Shown: positions 33,501-48,500 of the stretch, piece by piece
How positions within the stretch are numbered: position 1 is the first letter of the stretch
Layout: every line of letters begins with the position of its first letter
Source of the DNA: Nemopilema nomurai
Lineage: Eukaryota; Cnidaria; Scyphozoa; Rhizostomeae; Rhizostomatidae
Assembly (NCBI GenBank): GCA_003864495.1
Contig: ML133454.1
Coordinates: 963,149-1,027,148 of the forward strand
Reading direction: 5' to 3'
DNA: 64,000 nucleotides
Made by a program: the position numbers and the translations under genes
The notes under the pieces: generated by a model
The model's database searches: none
What the model was told of the DNA's origin: nothing
Seen by the model: the letters and a program-made list of their open reading frames with translations, nothing else

Positions 33501-36500
33501 TACTATATTTTGTTGCTTTGTGCATGTTTACAGAAGTTGTTTTACAGCACACCGAATGGCATCGTTTTTGGTATTATTATAAAATGGTTTAACAATTTTG
33601 AAAAAAAATTGCAAGAGCAATATCTTGGTAAAGTTCCAATATAAATGCTTTGGTAGCTAGTAGGGCAAGTTGAATTTGTACACTATAAATAAAGTTTAGA
33701 CCTCCCATTTAAGCTAAAAGAATACGATTTTTTTATGAAACTATATATTTGTGGTCTGTAGGATGCGTTCGATGACAGATATGTTCAGAAGGGCGATGAG
33801 TTTTGGAGTTGCCTCAGAACGCTGGCACGAAGCATTCTGATACTTGCATCAGGATTTCCCGCTGGTGAGCATGGTTTCTATGTGAGGTATCGCATAGAGG
33901 CCGTCACTTTAAGGAGCTCTCCAGCGAAAGAAGACGAACGTGTGAGGGGTTTCGGCGAAATAGGAAGGTAATAGTTTGATCTTCTGCAACTCACAGGCAT
34001 GCATGAAATGTTTCTAGTTTTGTGTAGCTTGAAAGCAACGTATTTGCGATATCGGCATTTCGCAGTAGCAATCTGTTTATGAATTCTCAGCTGACAGCAT
34101 TTCTCAATTAATTGTTCTACACTTGTTAAGTGTATCGCAAACCAGCAGGTTTTGCTGATGATCTAAACTGATTTGAGCTAAAATACAAAACTTAATTCGC
34201 CACACACTTGCGGTTGTTAAAGCTTAATTTGTCATGCAGCAATTCAAGCGCAGAACCAACTTGATTTGACTTTGTATATTCCCATTATAAGTCATTGCCA
34301 CATTTGTTGTCCATCTGTTGAAATTAGAATAAAAAGACTCTAGAAAGACTTGCAGGAGCTCTTCAGTCACATTCGCTCGAGACCTCCACTTACCAAAGTT
34401 TCATATTTTAGGACCGTGGAGGGAATTTTTCGCAGCCTCAACAATCTCCAAGAACATCTGCACCAGTCATTTTTCATGTACCTTCTGCCAGCCAACAATC
34501 GCTATATCTCTATTGCCATGTACATGCCGGTGCTTGGCTGCATTCTCATTGGCCCATTGCTGTATGCCATCAAGCTGTGGAACCAAGTAACGGAAGCAGA
34601 ATCATCTACCAGCAAACCGGCTCCAGAGGTCAGTGCTTTTGTTATCTCGATCGAATGATCACTTTGGTTCATTTTGATTCGATAATCACTTTGATAATCA
34701 CTCAGGAGCTCTGCGTTTGTTTCATTTCGATTCGATAATCACTTTGGTAATCACTCCTAAAGTCAGTACTTGTTTTATTGCATTCGGTAATTGCTTTGGA
34801 AATCACCAGGAACTCTGTGCTTGTACCATTTCGATTCGATAATCATTTTGATAATCACTCAGGAGCTCTGCGTTTGTTTCATATCGATTCGTTAATCACT
34901 TTGGTAATCACTCCTGAAGTCAGTACTTGTTTCATTACATTCATTAAGATTCAAAGTTCTTTACTTTCCTTAACAAGATAAGGAGGTTTGATCGTATGGC
35001 TAATACCATGACTTTTATCTGAAAGTAATGGCAGGAAATTTCGTAACCAAAAAGGAAGATACCATGGGATGTTTTATTTCTCAGTATCGTTAGGTTTCCA
35101 TTGTAGGTGAATCATTTTCGTCAAATTTTTCTTGAAATCGTCGAATATCTGCCCATAGAAAGTGTTTAGCGTTCAGCAAACAAACGACACTGTGGTTCTT
35201 TGTCCCGCCTTCTGACATTTTTGTTTCCATGCGACGCTTTGATACCCGTCAGGCTATGTTTCCTATGATAAAAAGGGTTCTGGTTATATCGTCAATTCGT
35301 TACACATATGGATGTCAATTCTTGCTGTTCCTCCTATCCCTTTCATGCAACCTATCAAGTACCCAATTCTAGGGATCTACTTTCTTACTCTGTCTGTGTC
35401 ATCGCTTCCAGGATTGTTATTTTTCTTGTTATTTAAACTTTTTGTTACTTTGACTCTTATGTCTGATGTGTCCTTCCAGCCCTGTTCTTTAGACAGGGGC
35501 GTCGCTGAAGGGGAGAAAAGGGGCAATGCACCTCCCAATCTTTTGTTTGTCGGCACAATGATGAGATTTGCGCCTGTCTCGTTTTGTTTTACTTTCGGCT
35601 CATTTTCAAAAAGACTCGTGAAAACATGTAGCATGGAAGTTTACTATAAAGAAAATAAACGTTCTAATTCTAAGAAGATTCACTGAATATTCTGGAAGAT
35701 TCACATAAACATTATGTGACATTGAATTAATTGTTAGCCGATAACATCTACAGGTTATTGTCAATGATCAGGGGTCATTTGGTTAAGAAAGCGGCAGAAA
35801 GTCGCGTTTTTCTGCCTGGTTTTCATCTGCTGCTCTCCAACACTTTCAAATGCCAAACAGATATGACATGTAAAAGCACAAGGGAAGGATTGATGAAGCA
35901 GAAGAACGCAACCGGAAAAAAAACCAAGCCCCCATCTAGCCACGCCCTAAAGCCACACCCTATTGTCGGCAAATGTCCACTTTGCAGTCCCCCGAAAAAT
36001 CGTTCTGTAGCTACGCCCCTGTCCTTAAACAGCCCACCTGCCCTACCTAATTTCGTTTGAATTGCTCTTTCCTTTTGGTCTAGACAAGTTTTGAGGCAGA
36101 ATTTTTCCACGAGACTGATGCTGTTCTATTCAGACATCATGACGCAGAAAGAGTCTCAAATACACAATAATCGCACATGTTGATTGCGTCTAATGTGTGG
36201 CTGATAGGATCCCACTCATAGTCCTTCAATTATTGTCGCCGTTTTTTGCTCATTTTCAACAAAGCTCCCAGTGCCTAATTGGATAAAGATGAATTCTCAT
36301 TTATTCTGTCAATTTTTCTTTGTAAATGAATGGAAACTTTAAAATAAGTAACAATGATAATTTGTGCTTCTCGCGAAAATGACAAGGTTTCAAAAAGCAA
36401 CGTCCTCTTAAGGGTGCTTTCCTCGAAAACGAGGTGAAATGCCGCTTACTTGTTCGGAATTAGAGATTTAGTTTGAATGAGTGATTGGAAGCACTTGAAG

Positions 36501-39500
36501 CAGCCGAACAAATTACTGGTTTCTTGCAAATCCTTGACCGAACATTTGTCAACGGCGTGACGCCCATCTCTCGACAAAGATGACGCAGACGCTGAATGTT
36601 GAAGGTTGATGCCAATGACACGTTTTGTTTCAACACCTCATAACGTGAAACGCCAAGAAGCAGCGAAATAACTTAGGAAAATTGGCTTGTCTTCGAACAT
36701 CTTGATAAAGATTCCTTTTGATTATTTGTTGATATCTAGGGTTTATAGTTTGGTTGGTGGGTGGTGATTGCTTTCTCTTTGGCGTTTTTCGTCACTGTTA
36801 ATGCTCCCCCCGTTTATTACGCAGCTAATAGCGTGGCTGCAATATACCGAGTTCTAATATATTTTAATTATGTATTCCTTGATTTACATTGACAGCAGAC
36901 AGGTATATAAGCCGACTAAACAATGACTTCCACGAAAAATCAAAGTGGACTTGTTTGCTTATCAGCTTCTAAACGGTTCGCCATCCCGTTGTTGCTGCCT
37001 TTTGCTGCCTTGCAGTAAGTTTGCACCTCGCTAGCAACATTGCCCTCGCCACAGTCTCGCAATGAACACTACCCTTGCCACAACCTCGCAATCAACATTA
37101 TCCTTGTCGCAGCCTCGCAAACATCATCACCCTCGCGCACAGCCTCGCAATGAACATGATCTTATACTATGTCATGGAATGGTTGACGTCATTCAGCTTT
37201 TTTCAAACTGTTTGAAGACATAAAGCTCGTAGATATCGGTGAATACTTTCTTTTGGCTTGTCTTTACTGTGTCTAAGCGCCTTGTGTTTCATTCGTCAAT
37301 GTTAATCTCTTCCTCAAAGTTAGGATCAATCCAAAGGTTTGTTGGCAGCTTTTGAAGCCAAATTTTACAAAGTCGCGATTACGATTGCTACAGATCAGAA
37401 GCTACCTCCATCAAAAGTTTTAGCTTGCTTTGCTATACCAAGTTTACTAGATTTTCTCGGTATGAAGAATATAAAAGTATTGACGCAAAGAAGTTAGGGG
37501 TTGTTGAAGAAGGTGCAAAATGTTGGCACCAGGAATTTGAAAATATCGAAACCATGAATTATTCATGCCAGGAAGATCTAGAATATCGATGCAAAGAAAT
37601 TAGAATGAAGTATGAAAATGAAGAATAATGCTGCCAAAATGATAGAGGAAATCGACCCTGAATGGATATGAACATTAATACTAAGGAGATACGAAATAAT
37701 GACGCCAATGAAATGAAGAATATTACCTTATGGAAGATAACGTGTGTCGATGCCAAAGGAAGAAATACGCCAAAGTCAGAGGAATGTCATTAATGCCAGA
37801 AGTCGCAGAATTATACGCTAAGAAAATAGACATTCTACGGTTATTTTGGCTTCTCATTTCCATAATAAGAAGTCTACCAGCTTTTCTTTCCTTACCATGT
37901 CTTTAAAACTTTTTATAACCATTTACAGCTTCATATAATAGGATATCATTTTTATTTGGCTTCTTCGCAGAGCCATATCGAAGTTGGCAAAACTATTCAC
38001 ATTAAGCTCTACCACTGGTTAGGGGCGAAAAATGAATATAAAACAATTATCAACAAAATTAATAATTTCTTTTTCGAAATGCCCAAAAACACTTTTGTTT
38101 ATTGTATAAGCATTTTCATTGTTGAGTGGAAATTCATTTGTCCTGGCCTTTGGATTATGCCGGTAAAGGCGGCTCACAGGGACAACTCTGCAATCTCGAA
38201 ATGATCCGATCTGCTTTTATCAAGTCATCTGCCGTCGTTTTCCTTTTACAAAGAAGGTTTCTTTTTTACTCTATAATGTCAGATCTTTAAAAGACTTTGC
38301 TCCCTAGAATGGGTCGAAAACGAAGCAAATGATAGCGTGATTTGAAAGATGTCTCCAATTTCAAGGGAAACCAACCGCACATAGATCTAAATCGGCCTCT
38401 AAATGAAAGGTCAAAATATACAAATTTCTTCTAGATGCTGAACTAGAAGATTGTGCTTTACTATTATTGCTAGATCCCGATAGACCAAGTCGATCTCTTC
38501 ACAGATGGCAAATCTCCGCCCTCTGCCTCGTATCCACTCAATCATTTCTCGCTCGTGTTCCTCCTCTTGGTCAACCTCCCGGTATTTATTCTTCCGTTTC
38601 TTCGTCATTTCATCCAATTCCGGGGGTGGCTTTGGAACTTTCAAGGCTCGGCGTTTTGTTTTCTTTTTCGATAGATCATCTAAACTAACGATCTGTTCCG
38701 TTAATCGCTCTGTTTTCTTAACTTCTATACTGGAATCAGGAATAAAGGCTGTTGTCTTTTCCTCAGTCGTCTTCTCTTCAACTTTTGTGACTGTCGATTC
38801 TATTTCTGTCTGTTCCACTTGAGTTTTCTCGTCCAGCATTTCAAAGTCATTTGCTAGATTCTCGAGTGCTTCCTGTAGCCCTAGTTTTTTCTCCGCTGCA
38901 ACAGCCTCGTTCTTAGTTCGGTCCTCGCTTTTTTGTTCTACTTCACTATCCTGCCTCGATCCGGCATTTGCGAAAGGCAGTATTTTTCCGATTGGGGGCA
39001 GGATACTGTATTCCTTCATCCGAAACCCCCATCCCGGCACATCAGCCTTCTCCACCCCATCCTCTTGGGGGCAATTGGATCTCCTTAGAATATCTTCATC
39101 CTTTTTTATCGCCGCAGAAATTTTTTCGTGTGTCAAAAGATCCTTAGCTTGAAGGTTGATGTTTATTGGGGGCAAACGAACTCTCTGGTTGTTTTCATAG
39201 TTCAAGTCCTTGGCTCCTCTTATAACAACAGGCTTGAGGTGGAAATTACATAATTTATTGCCGGCTTCGTTTGTTTTCTGCGGTCGCTCGCCCCTTTGAT
39301 TGGCCTTACCTGAAAGTTGGACTGGATTGGCCACCAGGTCCCCACCTTGCAGCTGGGGGAGCCGGACATTTTCAACGTCAAGCATGTTAGGGTCCTGCCT
39401 CGTATTGAATGCCCTGTCGAACGACTTGTGGTAGTTGCTGTACATTTCAGATCTCTTTTGCATGGCAGGCCCAGACTCATCGGTGTGTCAGGTTTTATTT

Positions 39501-42500
39501 CCCATGCTGCAAAAGAAAGCATTGGAACTCAATGTCTCTAGCAAAATTGCAGTTGCAAACGATTGCTACAAATATGGTGTCATTGAAGCACTTATGATGT
39601 TCTGATGGTGGACATCATGATTTGTGTATTTATAATGTTATGACCAATTACGTTAGTTTTGATTATGAATCTATTAGGAGCTTATAAGTAAATGAAGGTG
39701 AATTCATAACCAAGTGCACAATCAATGAAAACGAGCTCTAAAAACTAACTTCGGGTCACGGAACCAATCATAATTATAGACAACTGCAGCCTATACTACT
39801 CACTAAAGTGCTTGAAATCTATGTTCAATATTGTGACGTTGATGCTCGTTTTATTATTACAACGAAACATTTACATTTCATCTCAAGACGATGATCTCTC
39901 TTTATGAAACACTATATGAGTGTATGCTAACTGCAAATCTTTGATCAATGTTACGTCATCTTTTACAGTTGCTGGTATCTGCGACGGCTTTCATGGTAGC
40001 TTCAGTGGGCCTAAGTCACGGCTATCGCCATTTGCTATCAAATCTTGTGTTGCGACAAGAGGCAGGGCTCAGTGCGAGCAAAGAGACGGTCTTCAATATT
40101 TTCCTGGCTCCTGTTGCTTTAATACTAAGCATGAGGTGAGGTATTTTCTTTTTCAAAGGTACTACGCCAAATTCTTCAATTTGCACGTATCTCAAATGTT
40201 CCAGGGCAAGCTATTACTACCGGCATTGCTACCAATGGTGTTACTGGCCGGCTTCCCGACTTTATATTTGCTATCTTCATTTTTCTGCATTAATTCACTC
40301 TTTCAGTTTATTTTTGCACCAACAAAAAATTTAATAATTTCTAAGCTTATAAGGATTGTAGAAGAGGTGTATCGTGGAAGGTATATACTGTAATGTACGT
40401 AATGCGGAAAAAAACATGAACGACTAAATATGAGGGCAAAACTGATATCCAAGGCTGCAAGAAAGGAGTGCTACTCAACCTCAAAAGGAAGCTTTCTTTT
40501 TGGAATGTTACATTCCTATACCACTCTAAATATTCGGAGCTATTTGAGGTGTTAAAAGCCGTGGAAAGGTACGGATACGTTTCTTCGATTTATATCCAGC
40601 TTAATCTTCAGACGATACAGCAAGGTAGCAATTAGAGGGTCGGCCTTTTTAGGTGAATTTTCCGGCAAAGTCCCGTTTTTCGACTTTGAAAAGTATTTCC
40701 AGCTGTCCTCTTTCTCAGAACTCCTGTCAAAATTGCACAATAATTTTCATTTCGAAAGACGGCCTTCTTGTTTTAACGAACATTTTCTGCTGACTATTGT
40801 TATGAAGGAAATTTCATACTCAATATGTTATGAATGAAAGAAGCACAAACGCAAAAGCTCCTTCTCTTCTGGTTACCCTGTCAACTAAAAAATGGAACGC
40901 ATAAAAGTCACATCAAGTCTTAAGTCAAAATAAAGGTAAAGTCAACTCGAAACATTTTCCGATCTTTTCTCCGCAGTTTTGGCTTTTTGCTACTGTAAAT
41001 GTTTAGTTTGTCGATTGCTTTGACTGTCTTTTAACTTTTTCTAAAAACTGTAAAGTCATTTCACTACTGTTCTCAATGACTGTTCTTTAACCTTTCCTAA
41101 AGACCTTGAAGTCAATAAATGATGGAGGGTATCTAAAATGACGGTCTTCTCTGCTTCACTAGGTATCCATTCATTTAAGGAATAAGTACCATAGGTGTAC
41201 ACACACTTCTTGATCTGTCGTGTTTATAGAAATTTACTGTTTTTGCCCCTGTCGCCGGCTTTCAGCTTAGAGTGATCAAAGCACCATTAGAAACGATAGC
41301 TTCCCCTCCGTATCCCCTTTGCGGATTCTCTCCCTCAATGACACCTCATTTCACGCCCGACCTTTCAGTTTCCCATGCAACCTCGACCCAATCATTCATG
41401 TTCTGTATCACTTCTTTTATTTGTTCGCCATTCATTCGACCCATTCTTGATTCATCCAAATTTAGGTCTTGCTTCTGTTTTACAACGATGCCCCTCGCCA
41501 TTTCGCCAATCAATACAATGCAATTCCCATTCACCACCAAATCGCCATTCTGATTTGCTAAACATCCAGAAACCTTTTTTCCCTACAGACTTCAGCATCT
41601 CAGACAAGCTATCTTGCTCTTCCCTTTATCTTTGTCGCTAGTAACTTTTTACAAACAATCTTTTATCTTCAATACCTGTCTTACTTATTGAACGATGTGC
41701 TGCTTATCCTGCATCTCCCGCGCGACTTTGCTCTAATTTTGCTGCAAAGTGGCTGGTACGCTGGCATGAGCAACCAGCGCAGCAGATAAGCGCTCTAGTT
41801 GCCTCGACAAATCGGCAAGCACACTGCTTTTGCAGTCCACGTGCTGAGCCGTGCGTCCTTTGGCTCGCTGCTCTCTCCTGGGCAACTCTATTTTCGTCGA
41901 TCCACATGCCAGTAATAGTGTCATTTGCATCGGCCTGCAATACTGTTCTTGCCGTTGTTTTGAATGCATCTATTGCGAAACTGTGAAATGAATATGTTTT
42001 TAAATTTCACCGAAGCTAGCTTTCACGAAGCAGAGAAGTTTGACGCTAACAGCAATCTTCTTTCATACAGCTGCTGAACCGGACTTTCTTCTGTGAAAAT
42101 GCGATTTTGACAACGGTTGTCACGGATAAATTCAATTTTAATTTAGAGTTTTCCTCATTTTTTAATCAGACGGAACTGTTAAGTCGTGTTATACCTCTAT
42201 ATGTACCTTTTTATTTGTTAAGACTGGTTCTCGCTTTGTTTTTCACAGTTAGCTAATTCGCCAGCGTCGTTATTCAATGCAGAGGTGTTTGATTTTTGCC
42301 AATCCCTTTCTTATAAAGAAGATGCTTTTGCCCTTAGATTGGACGTGTCGACCGTCTTGTTCAATACTTTTGCAAGATTGCATATTCAAGATAACGAGAC
42401 CTGCACGTTACCAGGAACGTCATTTTTGGTCATAAAAGTTCTTTTGTTTTAACGTTGTCTCATGTACTGATTTTTCAAAAGAGCACCAAACAGTGGAACA

Positions 42501-45500
42501 GTAAATTTTGAATCACAACTCAGTTGTTTCTGGTTATTTTGACGTTAAACAGTGCGAAACATTTGTTCATATGCTACCTTTTCTCTCATCTAAAATACGG
42601 AATAAGCTTCATTCCTTGAACGGAGAGAAAGATTTATGTACAAACGAGACATAAAACAAGTGAAATGAGAAATTATCCTGTTGGTCTTCCCTTTCGACAT
42701 TGAATTTGTTGTGATTAGAAAAAACAAAATAAACAAATCGTCATGTTCTGTTTTTTGCTACCCGAAAGAACAAAAGTAAACCTCTTCGCTTGTTTGGTAG
42801 CTTGTCTATGAGCCTTGCCGCAAGCGGGTTGAAATGAGAAGAAGTTTGTATAATCGACAACGCCATATTCTTGCATATTCTTGTACGCGCATTTGCGATG
42901 TCGCTTTAAGGTCCCTCGAAGTATTTTTGTTTGTGTTTTTAGACAGAGCAATTTTGCTACCTGTTTCATGGATACAACGCAAGGCCATCGGCGATTAAGT
43001 CAAGTGTTCTCATTGGACATGTTGATCCGATTCGCTTGTTTGCAGATATCAGAGAACCAGCTTTAAACGTCTTATTGTGTTTTCAGTAAACATACCTGTA
43101 ACAATGATTTTGCTTCTGTCCAGATCAATCTATCACATTTGGTTAGTTTACGTTCGCACCTCTTCTGGTAATGCAAAAGTTTGCCTTCTAGAAGCACGTC
43201 CTTAATCGTCTATTTCTTCTATAAACAAGAGTTGTTCCACTGTCTCGTCCTTCGACAAACATACACTTCTTTATTTAAATAAGCTGCACGCTGGTTGATA
43301 CTAATCTAATTGGTATTGGTCGTCGTTGCTCGGCGAGATCAGAACTTTATAATTCTCTCATCCACATACAGCAAGCTAGAACAAAGACTATCGCTACTAG
43401 AACTCGCTCAGATTACGATTCTTGAAAGAAAGTACGTTTCTTACCGTCGTGTTGTTGTTTCTGCCTCTTCTCAGCCTCACAAGCGCTATCTTGTTTTGTT
43501 CAAAACCATTTGCTTTCATTTTGGAATTCTTGCGCTCTATTTGCGAGCTCTCTTGATCTTCAAAAGCCTTCCTTTTTCAGGTAATTACCCCCATCTGCTG
43601 GCGGAGCAGCGAATTTCAGGGCAGGTGTTGTGAGGAACATTTCAACCTGCTTTACAACTTGTTCACAGGGCTCATTAAATCGTCTTTTCAGCTGGCATGT
43701 ACAGTCATGTTTTACAGCTATCCTGTAGCAAGTACTCCTTTCTAGGGGGTAAATACCAGCACCACTTGATGGCAGGGGCTATGTGGCGCAAGCCGAACTT
43801 CCTGCTTTATCTTGCCAATCATGATAGCAAAATGGCCGCACGCTAATTTGCTGACTCTTTTATTAGGGATATACGAAGGTAATCAACTTATACGCTCCAT
43901 TCGTATATGCTTTGTTCTTTCTATAGAACGTCGTGAAAAGACGCAAAAGGACATAAGGCATAGCTCAAACTTTTAAAATTTGCGAAGATGATCTGAAAAA
44001 TTATTAACAGCAAGGAGATTTTTGTTTAAAAGAGCTCTAGATGTTGTCCAATGCGAAATGTCTACAGAGCTTGAATCCACTTTTACTGTTGGTCTTCCTT
44101 ACTTCACAAGGTTTTCTGCGTAGACGACATTACAGCACTTTGTTCCCCTGTCTCCGCACCATCTTTCTCCATCTTAAGTGTCTTCTAAACTTTATTGACT
44201 TCATTAGTAAATTGTCTTTTGGCATTCCTTCACTATCTCGATTTCAAGGAAGACTCATCTAATTATCGTAACTCCGTTGATTGCACTGAATGTGAAGATG
44301 ATGGCAGCTCATGACACGATGTTACCCAGCTCTTCGGTGCATTGATTAACTTTCGAGGTCCACCTCCATGACCATTCATGACAACAGTATGTCTTTAATC
44401 CTACCAATTTGCATGGGATACAAAGCGCAAGCCATCGTGCACCTGAATAAGGCTGCCCACCCTTCGAGAAGGAGGCCGCCCCATTCACTTCAATCCGTTT
44501 CCTCGCACCAATATCTTTTCGTAGCGCAATGTTTATTTTTTGCACGAGCTGTTATTAAGCTGCCACCAACTGTGCCACTCGAGGTTTCAAGGATTATGAT
44601 TTTTCGGAATCGTGACTTTTTGCACAATGTTAATAAACATACGGATTTATTGGCTGGGTCCCGGAGCGTCACAAGGATGCCGACTAGGCCTTCTTCTTGA
44701 ACAGATTTTAAGAGCAGATAACTGAATTTTTACATTAGGTTTTCATCAGATATAGGTTTATCCGTAACGCACTTAAATAATGAATATCTTCTTGGTTAAA
44801 AGAATTTTGATCTAGCCTCGATATAAGTGAGTTTTTTATTTTTAAAGTTAATTACTGGCAGGTACGATTGATTGTAGTAGGTCATATAACCAGAGGTGTT
44901 TGATTTCGTTTTCCAATTTCTCCTCGCGTCCTTAAAGATGGTGCACCCCGAGCTCTATTTTTTGGGACTAAGTTGCAAAGAACAACGGAATTTGTTACCC
45001 AAAGATAGCGGAAACATGAAAATTTAGAATATGAACATAAGTCTGGTTGGAATTTGTTTTGTTCTGGCTAGCATGCATGTTTGCATGCAGAGAATTTATT
45101 TCGATACGGACAATAAAGTTTTGTTTTTTTCAATTGGGCAAAAAATTAGTAAACAAAATCAAAAGGAACCTTTACAGAAGGTGCTCTCCCTCAAAAGCGC
45201 AGTAAACACCTTTAAGAAAGGGGGTCTGCACATGTAGGCAGAAGAAATGCACCAAAATATACAGAGTGTGCCCCCTGTTTCTTCGTCTGTGACGTCACTT
45301 TTTATTATTTCTGTTGTTCGCTACACAGTCGCATCTATGGTATGTAGGGCTGCTGGCTCATGGAAATTTGCCCCTTCCTGCTTTTAAGGCCCAGTTTTAG
45401 CGAGTGACTAACTGGCATCTTTGTGAACCCATTACATGATTAAGTAACTTATTTCAAGTTCACTTCTTTGTCTATTACTTCTTTGAATCTTTGAATGAAC

Positions 45501-48500
45501 GTAGCAGACCTTCGAAATTTCCACGGTTGCTCGGTCAAGATTTTGCGTACAAAGTTGGCTCGATACTCGCAACATAAATCAATGCAATCTTATTTAACCA
45601 TACTTGTTCTTTCATCATAGTTAATCGTAAGTATGAAATTGTTCAATTTCAAAAGTAACCATTAATTTTAGTATAGTCAGGTCTTGCTATTTTATTAGGC
45701 CAATACTGATGATAGCCGTGCCAATGAATTATTGAGCTGTTTAGTTTGTCTCAAATCTGCAACAATATCGAACTAGTCTGTCCCTAAAGTAAAGCTATTT
45801 ACATCAAGCTATAACTTATAAAACTGTCAAGGTTGGACCTATAGGACCTTACTATAGCATCATGAATGTCAAATGAATCCTAAAAGATTTAAAGAAAAGA
45901 GATGCCAACGGCTGAGACTTCGTTTTTCTGCTCTGCCGTAAATTTGCTTTCTCACCCCCATGACATGTCTGCTTTTAATATGACCCCCGAGTGCAGCTGT
46001 AGTTTTTCAAAACGACGTTTCCAGACCCTTACCGAATACAATTACCAGCTCTGTATTGAAAGTGGTCAAGATTTTCTAATTAAGGTACCTGCACTATTAG
46101 CTGAAGTTGCTGCAAAAATTTAGCCAATTAATATCAAGAGTCAATATTCTTCAATGGCTTTTTCCTTGACATTCTGTCAACTCGGAGATTTTTAAACTTG
46201 CATTATTCTGAACTTCAAAGATTTAAAATGTCGAATTACCAGCTTGGTTAAACTGTAAAATCAGGAGTTATGGTGTCTGAATACATTTTCATGCAACTTC
46301 AATTAAGACAGAAAGAGTACGTCTTTTCACTTCAACTCTTTTGTAAGAAGGCGAAGTTGACTTCGATTGGTCATTAAGCAACCAATCATGCGTTCTTTTT
46401 TCAATCCTCTAATGTTTGCATAATTCGTGCTGGACGTAAGATTTCTTGGTATGCAAAAATTGTTTTTCCACCATTTCTTGCTGTTGTGAAGTTTTGTACC
46501 ACGAAACATTTTTTTGTTCACCAGTTTTTTCAAGGAGTATGTCAGCCTGGGTACTGCTTTACTGCTGTTTTGTGTTAATCCTGTCTTTTTCCTTTAAGGC
46601 TTCTCTGCAAGACGAGCAACGAACAAGAGTGGGCCACTCGGAAGCTTCTCACAATCTTCCTTCTTATTCTTGTCACTGGTATGACGTCACTCCTAAACTT
46701 CTCACTAGCACTAGTAGTGGCGATCCCGTTTGTTCCCATGGTCCTGCTAATAGACGTGCAGTCTCGGTAAGTAGCTAATACTTTATGCGCCTGCAAAAAT
46801 TTGAATACTGAGCTAATAGGATTTCCAAATTTTTTATTTGGCCAGCAACTTTCAGGACATGCATCATAGCTCCATCTAGTATTTGAGAGAAGAGGGATTG
46901 AATGTAGTTGAGAAGTAGGGTAGGATGTAAAAGCAAGGGACGGAAGTCTGGTTTTGCAGGCATTAGAGATGCCAAAAATGTTGTCTGGTATTTGCGAAAA
47001 GGCAACGGAGTTGCTGGAAATACGGATTACGGAGTGGCCGAGTGTTCTATTTTCTTTTAAATCTCTTATCTTTCTTCTTTCTTTCTCTCTTTTTCTAATC
47101 TTTCTTTCATTATTTTGAGCCATTTGAACCACCTTTCTTTCATTATTTTGAGCCAGTTGGTATTTTGGCTGGCTTATCTTTTAAAAGTTCGACTGCATAA
47201 GGCTAAAATGGTTATTTTATGAAAATATTTTGTTAGCCTGTGCCTTCATGTTTCCTTTTCTTGCATCAGGGTTTATATGCGTCTTTTATGGGAGAATCTT
47301 GTTTTGTCAGATATGTCTTTTGATGACATGTCAAATGCAATTTTAGAAAACTAATTAAGTGAGAGTGGATTTTTTGCAATATTGAGAGTTTTTCTCATTC
47401 TTGAATCAATATAAAAATATATTTTGTTTACTTCAAACCGCCTTTATACTATCCACATAACCGCCTAATACTATCACTTTTTTGAAGAAAGTTAAGTTCA
47501 GTACAGTTAGTTGCCGTTACGTTGGACCTTAAACAGAAATAATGATGACTAAAGGCACTTAAATATGGTAAAGAAAATATACCAGTACGAAGACTGCCCA
47601 AGTTTTTAGAACCACGACTGTGGTGGCATTGAATTGGCAGTACACGCCTGAAGTTGTCACTATCTTACTTCGGATCATCTGAAGCGCCAAAAAATCAAAC
47701 AAAAATCGAATGTATTAGGCTTGAATCGCAACAAAATTCAAGTGGTAATGACTTTGTTAGCCTACATGTCAGGGTTTACGCCAGTGATGAACAGTTGTGT
47801 ATTAACTGGTGAATCGGATCAGGATGGCTTGATTGCTTCTGGATATTGTTTACCCATTTAGACGCAGAATTACGTCACAACTTAGTCACCTGTCGCGGCG
47901 CTGTGCTTGCGTGTGAACATTCTTGATCCATGCTGCCTCTCATTGGCCAACAAAGTGTTCAGATATCAGTCAAAGTTTTGACGTATCTGTTAAAGTTGTT
48001 GCGTTAGCGGAAATGAGATTGAACTTTACTAGCAATGTGCCAAATATTGAAATATATCTCGGAGATTGCCAGCTGCTCAACTTTTTGTAGACTGCGGCAC
48101 GAGACATCTAAAGCCTGGTTTCCATATAGTCGCTGAAGTCGCTGGAGTTGCCAGGATCGCTCAAAAACGGGTTCAGCGACCCCAGCGACTTTATGGAAAC
48201 AAGCTAATTTATTTTGCTGGCGGCCCTCAACAACCCTGGCGACCCAGTCGCTGGGATCGCTGAAGTTCTATCTCAGCGACCCTCAGCGAACCACGGTTGA
48301 GTGCACCCAAAGAAATATTTTAATGGAAACAAGGCAGCGACCGTCAGCGACTGCTAGAAAGCATCGCGCATCCTCACGCGCAATTCTAATTGCTAGGCCC
48401 AGATTTCTGGACCGCGTTGATCTGGAATCGAGTGACCCTCAGCGACCAAATGGAGACAGACTGTTGCTGGAGTCGCTGGGGTCGCTGAACTCATTTTTGA

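Noticed and set aside
35312..35686. 124-codon plus-strand frame in GPAA1 intron 7
   Set aside because: It runs from unique intron into a hAT-type MITE across its left terminus; hydrophobic low-complexity translation.
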